Shown one piece after another: positions 1-8,932 of a DNA stretch of 64,000 nucleotides. The notes under the pieces were generated by a model. It did not search any database, was not told the origin of the DNA, and saw only the letters and a program-made list of their open reading frames with translations. Source of the DNA: Pontibacter harenae (GTDB lineage: Bacteria; Bacteroidota; Bacteroidia; Cytophagales; Hymenobacteraceae); the NCBI RefSeq assembly GCF_020907245.1, contig NZ_JAJJWH010000013.1, forward strand, positions 59,872 through 123,871. The letters are read 5' to 3'. The stretch's first letter is position 1. Each line of letters begins with the position of its first letter. The position numbers were made by a program, and so were the translations under genes.

Positions 1-2502
1 CTGTTTATAGAGCGATTAGGAAATGTGAAGTTATATGACCCTCAGAATCGCGCCACCAAAGTAATTGCCACACTGGACGTACATACTGAAGGTAACTACG
101 AAGATGGACTGCTTGGCCTGGAGTTAGACCCGAGCTTCCACAAAAATGGCTACATCTACCTCTACTACTCCCCTGTGGGCAATAATCCTGTACAAAATCT
201 TTCAAGGTTCAGATTGCTAGGCGATAGCCTGATCATGCGTTCAGAGAAAGTGGTATTGCAGGTGCCAGTGCAGCGCGAAACCTGCTGCCATTCTGCTGGA
301 AACGTTTACTTTGGCCCCGATGGCTTCCTATACCTATCAACAGGCGACAACACCAGCTCTAAAGAATCGGATGGTTTTACGCCGATAGATGAACGACCAG
401 AACGTGGCCCCTTCGATGCCCAGAAGTCGTCGGGCAACACACACGACCTGCGCGGTAAAATACTGCGCATACAAGTAGAGCCTGATGGCACTTACACCAT
501 ACCTCCTGGCAACCTCTTCCCGAAAGATGGCTCGCAAGGCAGACCTGAAATATATGTGATGGGTGCCCGAAACCCGTACCGCATCACCGTAGACAAACGC
601 GGCTTTTTATACTGGGGCGATGTGGGCCCTGACGGTGGCGAGGCAAATGCCCGCGGCCCGAAAAGCCAGGACGAGTGGAACCAAGCCAGAACACCAGGCA
701 ACTATGGATGGCCCTATTTTGTAGGCGATAACAAAGCCTACGCAGACTTTAACTTCGCCACCAACGAAATTGGCCCTCGCTTCGATCCGAACAGGCCTTT
801 GAACGATTCACCTAATAATTACGGCTCTAAGGTGCTGCCCCCTGCCCGTAAAGCCATGATTTGGTACCCATACGAGGCTTCTGAGGAGTTTCCGATGCTT
901 GGTACTGGCTCCCGCTCTTCTATGGCTGGACCTTTCTACTACCTGAACGATTACCACAAAACGCGCTACAGGTTCCCGAAGTACTACAACAATAAAATGT
1001 TCATTTATGAGTGGGCCCGCGACTGGATAAAAGTACTCTCGTTTGATGAAGAAGGTAACTTGCAGAAAATAGAGCCTTTCTTGGCTTCTCAGCAATTCTC
1101 GCACCCAATCGACGTTAAGTTTGGACCAGACGGTGCCATGTATGTACTGCAGTATGGCGCAAACTATTTTTCACGTAATCCTGATGCAGAGCTCATTCGC
1201 ATTGAATATGCAGAAGGTAACCGACAGCCTGTAGCCATAGCCAGTGCTACAAAAACAGTAGGAGCCGCTCCTTTTAAAGTACAACTTTCAGCCAAAGAAT
1301 CTTTCGATTATGATAAAGAAGACGAGCTGCAGTATAAATGGGAATCTGGTGCAGGAGAAGAATCTTCAGAAGCAACCCCTACTTTCACTTACACTAAACC
1401 AGGTGTTTACCGCCCAAAGCTTACAGTTACAGACAAGGAAGGCGATAAAGCCACAACAGAACTGGAGATAAAAGTAGGTAATGAGGTACCACAAGTAGCT
1501 ATCGAACTGGCTGGTAACAAGACCTTTTACTCCGATAACAGAATCTTGACCTATAAGGTGAAGGTGCAAGATAAGGAAGATGGCAACTTAAACAGCGGCA
1601 TAGCGCCAGCACAAGTAAGGTTTGCCATTGATTATCTTTCCGAAGGAAAAGACCTTGCCCTGCTACAGTCAAACAGCCAGTCAGCGGAGGGTGTATCGGT
1701 AGCACACCTGAAAGGCAAAAGCCTTATCGCTAACAGCGACTGTAAATCCTGCCACGCTATGGATAAAAAATCTATAGGCCCAAGTTATATAGCAGTGGCA
1801 GAGCGCTACAAAAACGATAAAAACGCTACACCTTTTCTGTCTAAAAAAATTATTAAAGGCGGCAATGGCAACTGGGGACAAACCATGATGGCAGCGCATC
1901 CGCAGCATACAGAAGCGGAAACAGCCGAAATGGTGAAATATATCCTGTCTTTAGCAGTTGGAGCCAAAGCAGGCTTGCCGCTTACAGGTTCTTATACCTT
2001 GACCAATCATGTTGGCGGAAGTGAGACGGGTTCTTATATTGTTTCGGCAAGCTACACCGATAAAGGAGATGAAGTGACTGGCCCTTTAACTGGCCGCCAG
2101 ACACTCATACTGCGCCACCCCAAAGTACAGGCCGAAGACATCGATACTTTTAGAAACGTGGCTCAACAAAGCCCACATGGCGAAGGCCCTACGTTTGTTA
2201 CCAGCATCAAAGATGGTTCTTACATCGCTTTCCAAAATATCGACTTGTCAGGAATAGAACAGCTAACATTTAACTTGGCAGCAGGCAGAGGCGGCACTAT
2301 TGAAATTCGTTCAGGCTCCCCAACAGGCAAAGTAGTAGGTTCGGCTACAGTTACTCCCTCAGAAGATGGCAACTCCTGGCGAACTGTCAGCACCAACATA
2401 ACTGGTGGGGCTGGCATGCAGGATCTGTACTTTGTGTTCCGAAATCAACAGGCAAAAGACCAGTCTCTGATGAACCTGGACTGGATTTACTTCGGAAATT
2501 GA
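1..2502 (+). CDS. Sugar-dehydrogenase-like beta-propeller with PKD, cytochrome c and CBM6-like domains (5' partial)
   Basis: The reading frame is open to the left edge (first visible residues LFIERLGNVKLYDP), so the GTG at 25 is not the real start and the N-terminus lies outside. About 833 residues are visible. Residues 1-400 resemble the glucose/sorbosone dehydrogenase (PQQ-type) propeller: GLLGLELDP, YFGPDGFLYLSTGD, LRGKILRI and GARNPYRI are typical blade motifs. A PKD domain follows (about 410-500), then a class I cytochrome c domain with CKSCH at 581-585, then a C-terminal CBM6-like domain beginning VQAEDID and ending LDWIYFGN. Such proteins are normally exported and oxidise sugars, passing electrons to the haem; the substrate is not visible. 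In related Bacteroidota proteins a ThuA domain often precedes the propeller, but that part is not in view. It converges with the next gene across a strong hairpin. Confidence 0.85.
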   Translation: MFIERLGNVKLYDPQNRATKVIATLDVHTEGNYEDGLLGLELDPSFHKNGYIYLYYSPVGNNPVQNLSRFRLLGDSLIMRSEKVVLQVPVQRETCCHSAGNVYFGPDGFLYLSTGDNTSSKESDGFTPIDERPERGPFDAQKSSGNTHDLRGKILRIQVEPDGTYTIPPGNLFPKDGSQGRPEIYVMGARNPYRITVDKRGFLYWGDVGPDGGEANARGPKSQDEWNQARTPGNYGWPYFVGDNKAYADFNFATNEIGPRFDPNRPLNDSPNNYGSKVLPPARKAMIWYPYEASEEFPMLGTGSRSSMAGPFYYLNDYHKTRYRFPKYYNNKMFIYEWARDWIKVLSFDEEGNLQKIEPFLASQQFSHPIDVKFGPDGAMYVLQYGANYFSRNPDAELIRIEYAEGNRQPVAIASATKTVGAAPFKVQLSAKESFDYDKEDELQYKWESGAGEESSEATPTFTYTKPGVYRPKLTVTDKEGDKATTELEIKVGNEVPQVAIELAGNKTFYSDNRILTYKVKVQDKEDGNLNSGIAPAQVRFAIDYLSEGKDLALLQSNSQSAEGVSVAHLKGKSLIANSDCKSCHAMDKKSIGPSYIAVAERYKNDKNATPFLSKKIIKGGNGNWGQTMMAAHPQHTEAETAEMVKYILSLAVGAKAGLPLTGSYTLTNHVGGSETGSYIVSASYTDKGDEVTGPLTGRQTLILRHPKVQAEDIDTFRNVAQQSPHGEGPTFVTSIKDGSYIAFQNIDLSGIEQLTFNLAAGRGGTIEIRSGSPTGKVVGSATVTPSEDGNSWRTVSTNITGGAGMQDLYFVFRNQQAKDQSLMNLDWIYFGN

Positions 2503-2626
2503 TGTATAACGTACCCTCTCGTATGATTATTTTATAGCCTCTGGCCGATATTAATGTTATCGTTTCTCCAGTCCAAAGTCCTTAAGATGTAGACACGAGC
2601 AGGGACGCTCGCGGCAGCAGGCAAAA

Positions 2627-2680
2627 GCAAAAGCGCTTCAGGTGCGCGAACATGGTTCGTCGCACCTGAAGCGCTTTTGC
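2627..2680. terminator. Bidirectional terminator hairpin with a perfect 20-bp stem
   Basis: Arms 2627-2646 and 2661-2680 are perfect reverse complements (GCAAAAGCGCTTCAGGTGCG). The 14-nt interior itself contains CGAAC/GTTCG, so the stem can continue past a one-base bulge. It sits between two convergent genes, and both arms carry A/T-rich ends, as expected for a terminator serving both strands. The rest of 2503-2711 shows nothing else. Confidence 0.75.
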
Positions 2681-2711
2681 TTATATAGTTTATATTGTAC
2701 TGCCTCTTAGC

Positions 2712-3698
2712 TTACCACAACTGATGCACAGAAGGCTTAATATATTTCTCATAAACCTGCTGCACGCCCTGCATTTGTTCCACAGACAAGGCAGGCAGTT
2801 CAGAAGCCTTTATGTTAGAATCAACTTGGTCTGGTCTTGAGGCACCTGGAATAACAGTACTCACCTCTGGGAACATTAAGACCCAACGCAGTGCCCATGC
2901 TGCCAATGGCTCCTGCCCAGGGAACAGTTTCTTCAGTTCCTCCACAGCTTCCAAACCAAGGTTGAAGTCAACGCCTGAGAAAGTTTCTCCTTTATCGAAG
3001 GCTTCACCGTTTCGGTTAAAGTGACGATGGTCGTCTACACCAAACTGAGTTTCTTTACTCATTTTACCCGTTAACAAGCCGCTGGCTAATGGCACGCGCA
3101 CAATAATGCCGCAATCGTTTTTTTTGGCAGCAGCAAAAAACTTTTCACTAGGCTTTAAGCGGAACATGTTGAAGATAATCTGCACCGTCGTCACATTGGA
3201 GTACTTCATCGCCATCAGCGCCTCATCCACCAGTTCCACGCTCACACCTAGATTTCTGATTTTGCCTTGCTCTTTCAGCCGGTCAAAAGCCTCGAAAATT
3301 TCTGGATGGTTATATACCTCTGTTGGAGGACAATGCAGTTGAATCAGATCTAAAGTCTCCAACTTCATGTTTTTAAGACTGGCCTCTACATAGCCGATCA
3401 GCTTTTCAGGTGTATAGCCTTCTGCGGTGTGGGGTTGTATTTGTCTGCCACATTTCGTGGCCAGAAAAATCTCCTCGCTTCTGCTCTTTACAACTTTAGC
3501 CACGGCAGCTTCGCTTTCGCCATCGCTATAAACATCGGCGGTATCAATAAAATTAACACCTTGGTCTATCGCTTTATTAATAATACGCTCCGCATTTTCC
3601 TCATTAAAAGGATCTCCCCAACGGCCTCCTACCTGCCAGGTACCTAGTGAGACTTCCGAAATATTAAATCCTGTTTTTCCTAATTTTCTATAGTTCAT
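2712..3698 (-). CDS. Aldo/keto reductase
   Basis: A 328-residue cytosolic protein of usual length for the NADPH-dependent aldo/keto reductase superfamily (TIM barrel). The catalytic tetrad is visible as Asp52 and Tyr57 (FIDTADVYSDGESE), Lys82 (LATKCGRQ) and His122 (LIQLHCPP). The N-terminal MNYRKLGKTGFNISEVSLGTWQ is the standard start of the AKR family that includes YdbC/general-stress-like enzymes. No signal peptide. It is a single gene on the minus strand, separated from the glycanase pair by 167 bp and terminating in the shared 2627-2680 hairpin. The substrate, presumably a small aldehyde or ketone, cannot be told; a second, only distantly similar member lies at 61391-62287. Confidence 0.92.
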   Translation of the reverse strand: MNYRKLGKTGFNISEVSLGTWQVGGRWGDPFNEENAERIINKAIDQGVNFIDTADVYSDGESEAAVAKVVKSRSEEIFLATKCGRQIQPHTAEGYTPEKLIGYVEASLKNMKLETLDLIQLHCPPTEVYNHPEIFEAFDRLKEQGKIRNLGVSVELVDEALMAMKYSNVTTVQIIFNMFRLKPSEKFFAAAKKNDCGIIVRVPLASGLLTGKMSKETQFGVDDHRHFNRNGEAFDKGETFSGVDFNLGLEAVEELKKLFPGQEPLAAWALRWVLMFPEVSTVIPGASRPDQVDSNIKASELPALSVEQMQGVQQVYEKYIKPSVHQLW

Positions 3699-3810
3699 AG
3701 TGTTTCTTTTAGTGCAATTATTATGATAAATACCTTTTAGAAGTCTGATAAACTGTTTACCTCAAATCGGCTGTGTTTGTTAAACTAAGAATGACTGTGC
3801 CAAAACGAAA

Positions 3811-3844
3811 GAGAGGCAAAGATACTAATATCCCTGCCTCTCTC
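3811..3844 (-). terminator. Rho-independent terminator after the GH9 gene
   Basis: Arms AGAGAGGCA (3811-3819) and TGCCTCTCT (3836-3844) form a 9-bp stem with a 16-nt loop. Read on the minus strand the stem is followed by a T-rich stretch. It lies 22 bp after the GH9 stop codon. Confidence 0.6.
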
Positions 3845-3865
3845 CCACTCCTTAAAATTAACTAC

Positions 3866-5665
3866 CTACAAGGCTACCTTATCCTCCAGGGCCTCAATGG
3901 CATTTATTAAGTACACTAACGGTGCATTCCAATTGATGGCTATTTCATTGGAAGCGTAAGAGCAATCGTCATCTGAGTACACTTCGTCAGCAAAAGTTGA
4001 TTGGTAAGTGCCGCAATTATCCTGACGGGCAGCACTTGCGTTTGTGCCGCCAGAAAGCAAGCCAGGTACAGGTTCATCAACGCCATCAGCAACAGATGGC
4101 CTGTGGTGTGGATGCATTGTCGATTTTTCTCCGTAGCCTGTTACAAAAGAGTAACCTGTCGCATTGCGGCCCAGCAGGTAGTCTATATTTGTTAAGGCTG
4201 CGTGTAAATACTTTTTATCGCCTGTTAATTTGTAGGCATTCACAAGAGCTATGCCTTGATTAGCTGCCACCGAACTACTTCCCCATATATAATCTTTCTC
4301 TGTTTTCCCCATCACTGTTCTGTAAGAACGTTGGTTTGCTCCATCCATCAGGTTATCAGCAAAAGACACCAGTCGCTTCTTTATTTCAGGAAGATCCTTT
4401 TGAGCTACAGGTGTAAGATTACCCCCGAAACGAGCCAAGGTATAGTAGCCCAGCAAACGCACCTGCGCCCATGATGGCAAAGGCATGTCGTTATCAGGTA
4501 GCATATTTACGGCTGTGTAGTAACTGTCTTGCTTGGTAGTTGCATATAGTTCTGCAGCTGCCCAAATAAATTCATCTTTAAACTCTTTATCGCCATAAGC
4601 TCCAGTGCTAACCTCTGGCTTATGCTGCTGGCTAAGGGTATTTTGGTCATACTCCACGTTCGGGTTTTTCTGAGCCCACTCCCAAGCCTTTTTCGAGGCG
4701 GTTAAGCAAGAGTCCGCTAAGCCAGGAAATTCGCTGCTGTAGTTTCTGTACACGCGGCTAGCCTGTGCCATTACGGCTGCAAAATCAAGCGTGGCTCCCG
4801 TGCCTTTCTGCACTACATAACGCGGCTTTTTTGCATCGGCAGGCATAATCATACCTTCAAAAGAAGGATTTGTGAGTTTATGGTACACTCCACCATCTGT
4901 AGGGTCCTGCATGGTCAGCATCCAGCGCAGGTTCCACAGTGTTTCGTCCAGTAGGTCGGGCACCTGGTTGTTGCTTTCTGGTATATTTAAGTTCTGCTCC
5001 TTAAACTGCTCTGGGAAATCTTCATAAGCTGATAGCAAGGTACCCATTGTTATCCCGCTGTTCACGATGTACTTGTTATAATCACCTGCATCGTACCAGC
5101 CACGGGGGCCAGCGATAACGGTGCCTGCAGGGCGCTGGGCTGTAGCAGCAGAAGGATGTACAAGCACATTGTTATCCAAGTGGCCAGCAGGTCGGCTCCA
5201 CTTGCCTGCATACTGCTCTGGCAATTCGGTAGACGCACGCTGGAAATAAAATCCTTTGATAGCAGCTTTAGCCACCTCTTCATGCACATCCTGCTTTACC
5301 TCGAATGGGTAAGAATGACCTACACCTGGAATTTCAAGAACAAACTGACCTGTTTGTGTGAAATCAGAAAAGTCAGCAACACGAGTCGGGCGCTGAGAAA
5401 ACTCGCCAGGCTTCACTTCTGATAGTGTACCTGTATAGACGGTTTTAGAATTATCAGCAGTTTTAAGGTAAAACTCACCGCCTTCGTTCTCCCCTACTAC
5501 TACGGCTACTTTAGGCGCATTAGGGTAAAAGCCGATCTGATTTAAACGGATTGCATCGGAAAACTCGGTAGCTGTCGTGCTTGAAAGTTGGCTAGATTGT
5601 GAGCAGGATACCATGCCTAAAAACGCTAGTCCGCAGCATGTTCTAATAAGTGTGTTTTTTATCAT
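3866..5665 (-). CDS. GH9 endoglucanase/endo-xyloglucanase, lipoprotein
   Basis: A 599-residue protein. The N-terminus is a lipoprotein signal ending GMVSC, so it is membrane anchored. Residues 35-135 form the Ig-like CelD_N domain common in GH9 (IRLNQIGFYPNAPKVAVV). The rest is the (alpha/alpha)6 GH9 catalytic domain: the water-activating aspartates lie in GWYDAGDYNKY (Asp192 and Asp195), the conserved histidine in HHRPSVADG, and the catalytic acid Glu574 in SNEIAINWNAPL. GH9 enzymes cut beta-1,4-glucan chains by inversion. Beside a GH74 enzyme, xyloglucan or mixed-linkage glucan is the likely substrate, as for the GH9 of the Bacteroides ovatus xyloglucan locus. It lies 70 bp behind GH74 and probably shares its transcript. 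No acidic surface-export signal follows the lipid-bearing cysteine, so periplasmic location is possible. Confidence 0.93.
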   Translation of the reverse strand: MIKNTLIRTCCGLAFLGMVSCSQSSQLSSTTATEFSDAIRLNQIGFYPNAPKVAVVVGENEGGEFYLKTADNSKTVYTGTLSEVKPGEFSQRPTRVADFSDFTQTGQFVLEIPGVGHSYPFEVKQDVHEEVAKAAIKGFYFQRASTELPEQYAGKWSRPAGHLDNNVLVHPSAATAQRPAGTVIAGPRGWYDAGDYNKYIVNSGITMGTLLSAYEDFPEQFKEQNLNIPESNNQVPDLLDETLWNLRWMLTMQDPTDGGVYHKLTNPSFEGMIMPADAKKPRYVVQKGTGATLDFAAVMAQASRVYRNYSSEFPGLADSCLTASKKAWEWAQKNPNVEYDQNTLSQQHKPEVSTGAYGDKEFKDEFIWAAAELYATTKQDSYYTAVNMLPDNDMPLPSWAQVRLLGYYTLARFGGNLTPVAQKDLPEIKKRLVSFADNLMDGANQRSYRTVMGKTEKDYIWGSSSVAANQGIALVNAYKLTGDKKYLHAALTNIDYLLGRNATGYSFVTGYGEKSTMHPHHRPSVADGVDEPVPGLLSGGTNASAARQDNCGTYQSTFADEVYSDDDCSYASNEIAINWNAPLVYLINAIEALEDKVAL

Positions 5666-5735
5666 TATGTATAAAAATGGTTATACAACACCAGACACTT
5701 TTCCAGCAGGTGCTGCTTCATTACAGAAATGAATT

Positions 5736-8246
5736 TTATAGTTTCACGATTTTTATGGTGTTGGTTCTTTTCTTATCAGAAACAACCAAAAAATAAATTC
5801 CAGGTTTGAGCTTAGCCCCAACTGTAGCGGTACCTCGGCATACGCCAGTTTCTATTTCGGCACCAAGCATGTTGTAGACTTTGTACTCCAGTTCTAAATC
5901 AGACCCTAATTTTAGAGAACTGGTAAAAGGATTCGGTGCATAAGTTACTAAAATTTTCTGTTCGTCCTCCATTCCATTTACCACGCAAGCCGTTCTTCCT
6001 GTGTTTCCACCCACACATTCGTTACACTCATCTACAAATGCAGTTCCGTCTAAATCACCATTACAATCGTTGCGGGTGTCGCCGTATACAATACCTCTGC
6101 CTGCTGTCGCCACATAAACTCTGCCGTATACCCGTGGGTCACCTGTTATGTCGTTCACGCCGCCAAACTGGTGCGCATCGTCATTTATCCTAATCCAGGT
6201 TGAGCCAGCATCATCAGAGCGGAAAAAGCCATTTATGTTATTTACCTTTCCAGCTATGTATACAGCTGGGTATGCTCTGCCCGCTGGCACCTTACCAAAG
6301 CCGACTTTTACCGCCTCTTGTACGCTGCTAATTTTCCTGAAATTTCTACCTGATTCTGTAGATCGATAAAGCCCTCCGTTACTGGCAGGGTTCGTAAGCC
6401 AAACATCTCCCTCTACATCTAAAGCAGCATACACAGCAGCGGCCCAAGTCTGCCATTCAAACACTGTTGGTAAACCTGTAGCCATTGATGAAAATGCAGC
6501 GCCAGAGTTTGTACTTGAGAGTACAGTGCCTGCTTCTGCATCAAACACATAAAATTTGTTGGCATTTACCCGATCAGCAGCAGGCTTCAAATCTCTTTTG
6601 GATGTACCTGTCGCAGCAGTCCAACTTTGCCCGTTGTTTTTAGAGTAAAACAAGCCCGAAACACCAGCGGGTGCCCACACTATCGTTTTCCCATCAGCCG
6701 ATACTGCCACATGGCCTCCTCCGGTTGTGCCCGCTGGGAAACTAGCAAATGCCGTCCAGGTATCGCCACCGTCAGCAGAGTAAGAGCCATATTTCCCGTC
6801 AGCATTATTATAGGTGCGCACCATGTAGCTTGGCAATTTCTCTGCAAAAGCAATGCTGGTGTTAGTACCATAAGTAGGTGCCAAGCGACCAGCAGCAGGC
6901 GAAGCGTCCAGATCATCATGCTTGAAGCCATCAATATCACCCAGAGCACTTATCAACGGTGCGCCTTCAGAAGGGCTTATAAGTTTAAGCGGCACCGTTT
7001 CCTCCAATCCATCGTTCTGAAAGAACCATTTCACGGCGCTGTTACTCTCTGCAGCCGTAAGATCATTGCTGTTGTACAGGCCATATCCAGTTACAAACCA
7101 ACCATTGTCTGAGTTGAAAGGGTCAATGTCCACATCGCCTATCCAATATGGGGTAGAACTGGCAGCGTAGGGAGCTAAGGTATGGTCCCAAGTGGCATTT
7201 GCCAATAGAGGTTTCCAAGTGGCACCTCCATCTGTACTTCTAAAGATTTCATCTCTAGGCCACCACCTGTTCAAGGTAGATACCATGAGCGTATTTGGCT
7301 TCTGCGGATCTAGTGCTAATCCCGCGTACCCTCCCTGTCCTGATGGCGGATTGATAGCTGTAAATTGGTTTGTGCCTGTATTGAGTTTATAAACTGCTCC
7401 AGCCGTTACTCCATTTGGACCAGGTCCGTTGGCGTAGGTCAAGTATAAGGTTCTGTCTGCTGCCAATGCTGCCTGGTGTGGCATGTAGTTTGTTGGCTGG
7501 TTTGGTACTGCCTGCCAAGTGCTTCCTCCGTCTGTGCTTCTGAAAAGATTGTTACCTGTTTGCAGCACGCCTACATAAATAACTGGTGTTGCGCTATCCG
7601 CAGTTCCACTCGTTTTATCGAACAACACAAAGGAAATACCGCCAGAACCTATAGGCGATGTAGCCACTGGAAAATTGTTCACTTTGTTCCAGGTTGCTCC
7701 ATAGTCTGCGCTTTTCCAGAGACCGTTGGTACTGGTTCCTAAATATAATACGCTGCCAAGATTAGGATCTACCCGCAGCCTTTCTCCTGCCGAGCGCCCG
7801 TTTTCGTTACCGCCCAATTTAATTGCCTTATTTAACAAATCAGTTCTGGTCCAGGTGTTGCCTTTGTCTGTGGAGGATAGGATGGCACTATAGCCTGCCC
7901 AATCCTGTGTGTATAGTCCTGTTGCCAGGTAAACTCTATCTGGGTCTGATGGATCTGTAGCAAGACTCAGCACACCTGTGTAATCCTGCTCGTTTCTGCC
8001 TAAATGATCTGTGAGAGGAATCCAAAACTTTTTTTCAGCATCCCAACGATAGGCACCGCCTACATCGGTACGGGCATATACTAAATTCTCTTCTGTTTGG
8101 CTGTATACTACTCCTGTTACAAAACCACCGCCATGCATCTGCACGTTCTTCCAACGGTAAGGCTCAATAGTTTGTGCCAACGCAGCAAAACAGAAGCATA
8201 GGATACTAAAAGCTATTCCTACTACTTTGGTAAAGGTTCTATTCAT
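5736..8246 (-). CDS. GH74 endo-xyloglucanase with T9SS C-terminal domain
   Basis: An 836-residue secreted protein with a signal peptide (cleavage near LAQT, residue 25). The body is a tandem seven-bladed propeller with repeated sialidase/BNR-type motifs (SSTDKGNTWTR, RSTDGGSTWQAV, FRSTDGGATWKPL). The GH74 catalytic aspartates are visible: Asp61 in YARTDVGGAYRWD, and Asp375 or Asp380 in DVDIDPFNSDNGWFVTGYG. After a Cys-rich, Asp-rich spacer (NDCNGDLDGTAFVDECNE), the last 75 residues (YAPNPF...YNMLGAEI...GIYFLVV...KIVKL) are a type A T9SS sorting domain, so the enzyme should cross the outer membrane by T9SS and be released or anchored at the surface. GH74 cleaves xyloglucan backbones. It leads the GH74-GH9 pair and has the shared motif 8328-8363 upstream. 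Confidence 0.95.
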   Translation of the reverse strand: MNRTFTKVVGIAFSILCFCFAALAQTIEPYRWKNVQMHGGGFVTGVVYSQTEENLVYARTDVGGAYRWDAEKKFWIPLTDHLGRNEQDYTGVLSLATDPSDPDRVYLATGLYTQDWAGYSAILSSTDKGNTWTRTDLLNKAIKLGGNENGRSAGERLRVDPNLGSVLYLGTSTNGLWKSADYGATWNKVNNFPVATSPIGSGGISFVLFDKTSGTADSATPVIYVGVLQTGNNLFRSTDGGSTWQAVPNQPTNYMPHQAALAADRTLYLTYANGPGPNGVTAGAVYKLNTGTNQFTAINPPSGQGGYAGLALDPQKPNTLMVSTLNRWWPRDEIFRSTDGGATWKPLLANATWDHTLAPYAASSTPYWIGDVDIDPFNSDNGWFVTGYGLYNSNDLTAAESNSAVKWFFQNDGLEETVPLKLISPSEGAPLISALGDIDGFKHDDLDASPAAGRLAPTYGTNTSIAFAEKLPSYMVRTYNNADGKYGSYSADGGDTWTAFASFPAGTTGGGHVAVSADGKTIVWAPAGVSGLFYSKNNGQSWTAATGTSKRDLKPAADRVNANKFYVFDAEAGTVLSSTNSGAAFSSMATGLPTVFEWQTWAAAVYAALDVEGDVWLTNPASNGGLYRSTESGRNFRKISSVQEAVKVGFGKVPAGRAYPAVYIAGKVNNINGFFRSDDAGSTWIRINDDAHQFGGVNDITGDPRVYGRVYVATAGRGIVYGDTRNDCNGDLDGTAFVDECNECVGGNTGRTACVVNGMEDEQKILVTYAPNPFTSSLKLGSDLELEYKVYNMLGAEIETGVCRGTATVGAKLKPGIYFLVVSDKKRTNTIKIVKL

Positions 8247-8327
8247 AAAAAGAATCTAAAGCTGCAAAACACAATAATTTTAAGTGATTGCTCAACCAAA
8301 TATACCTGATAAACTCTGAAGCACACA

Positions 8328-8363
8328 GTATAAAATGTTTCAGACATACACCCATAATGTTAA
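8328..8363 (-). promoter_or_regulatory. Candidate operator shared with the GH31 promoter
   Basis: On the plus strand this reads GTATNAAATGTTTCAGA, 14 bases, then GTTAA. It lies about 80-115 bp upstream of the GH74 start. The same bipartite sequence with identical spacing occurs at 40805-40840 upstream of the GH31 gene, in the same orientation relative to its gene. A shared long motif before two xyloglucan transcription units suggests a common regulator, most simply the hybrid two-component protein at 41122-45297. That assignment is inference. Confidence 0.55.
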
Positions 8364-8418
8364 AACATTAAAAGAATAGGCGAGAAAAGCTTTATAAGGA
8401 TAAAGTAAGTAGTGAAGC

Positions 8419-8455
8419 TGTGATCTTTCTGCCTATTCTAGGCAGAAAGATCACA
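8419..8455. terminator. Perfect 16-bp inverted repeat
   Basis: Arms TGTGATCTTTCTGCCT (8419-8434) and its exact reverse complement (8440-8455) enclose a 5-nt loop. No gene ends directly here on either strand. It may be an orphan terminator of a lost gene or protect the GH74 promoter from read-through. Confidence 0.45.
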
Positions 8456-8871
8456 AACAAGCAATAAAGTAACTTGAATCTGGATACCACCATTTTTGAA
8501 GATGATATTTTGGATCTTAGCCTCTGCCTCGGGGTCCAACCACCCCTGCCCCTCTGGGAGTTTGCTTTAGCTTTATACTCTGTTGTTGTGCCATCGTTAC
8601 GGGAGCTAAATTTATGCAGAAGCTCTAGTTTTGTTAGGTATTTTGCCAGCATGAATGAAACGGTAACGCTATCTATACCGCCAGTTTGAGCGAAGTGGTA
8701 ACTGGTGGTGTTATTTGATGAAAGACTATGATTTGCGTGGGTATAAATTCGCAAGTCACAGACTTGCATCATGCACCGCCACAAGTTATGCTGGCGCTAA
8801 ACTTGCGGCATGATTAGGCATACCTAGGTTAGGTGTAGTAAAATCAGCTTTCAAAGATCAGCCTTCCAAAA

Positions 8872-8909
8872 AAGCCAGATCAGAAGCCGAATAGCTTCTG
8901 ATCTGGCTT
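8872..8909 (-). terminator. Terminator after the VCBS/haloperoxidase-like operon
   Basis: Arms AAGCCAGATCAGAAGC (8872-8887) and its exact complement (8894-8909) form a 16-bp stem with a 6-nt loop. On the minus strand it is followed by a run of T. It lies 23 bp beyond the stop codon at 8933. Confidence 0.8.
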
Positions 8910-8932
8910 CATGATAGTGGAAAAGTCATTCA

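Larger units (their letters stand above)
8247..8932. other. Gene-free stretch holding two hairpins and repeat-like sequence
   Basis: It contains the GH74 upstream region, a perfect hairpin at 8419-8455, and a middle part (about 8460-8830) that can be read as a 130-residue frame on the minus strand but has no credible protein character (Arg/Ser-rich, no ribosome-binding context). That part includes a small inverted repeat GCAAGT/ACTTGC (8751-8767). The middle part looks like a decayed dispersed repeat rather than a gene. The haloperoxidase-side terminator closes it at 8872-8909. Confidence 0.5.

Noticed and set aside
25..27. GTG as the start of the first gene
   Set aside because: The frame is open to the window edge and the propeller would lack its first blade; the gene begins outside.
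6627..7112. A 161-residue frame opposite GH74
   Set aside because: Lies fully antisense to a well-conserved catalytic domain and has no recognisable motif.
8392..8784. A 130-residue minus-strand frame between GH74 and the haloperoxidase-like gene
   Set aside because: It is Ser/Arg-rich without domain character, includes an arm of the 8419-8455 hairpin as coding sequence, and has no ribosome-binding context.
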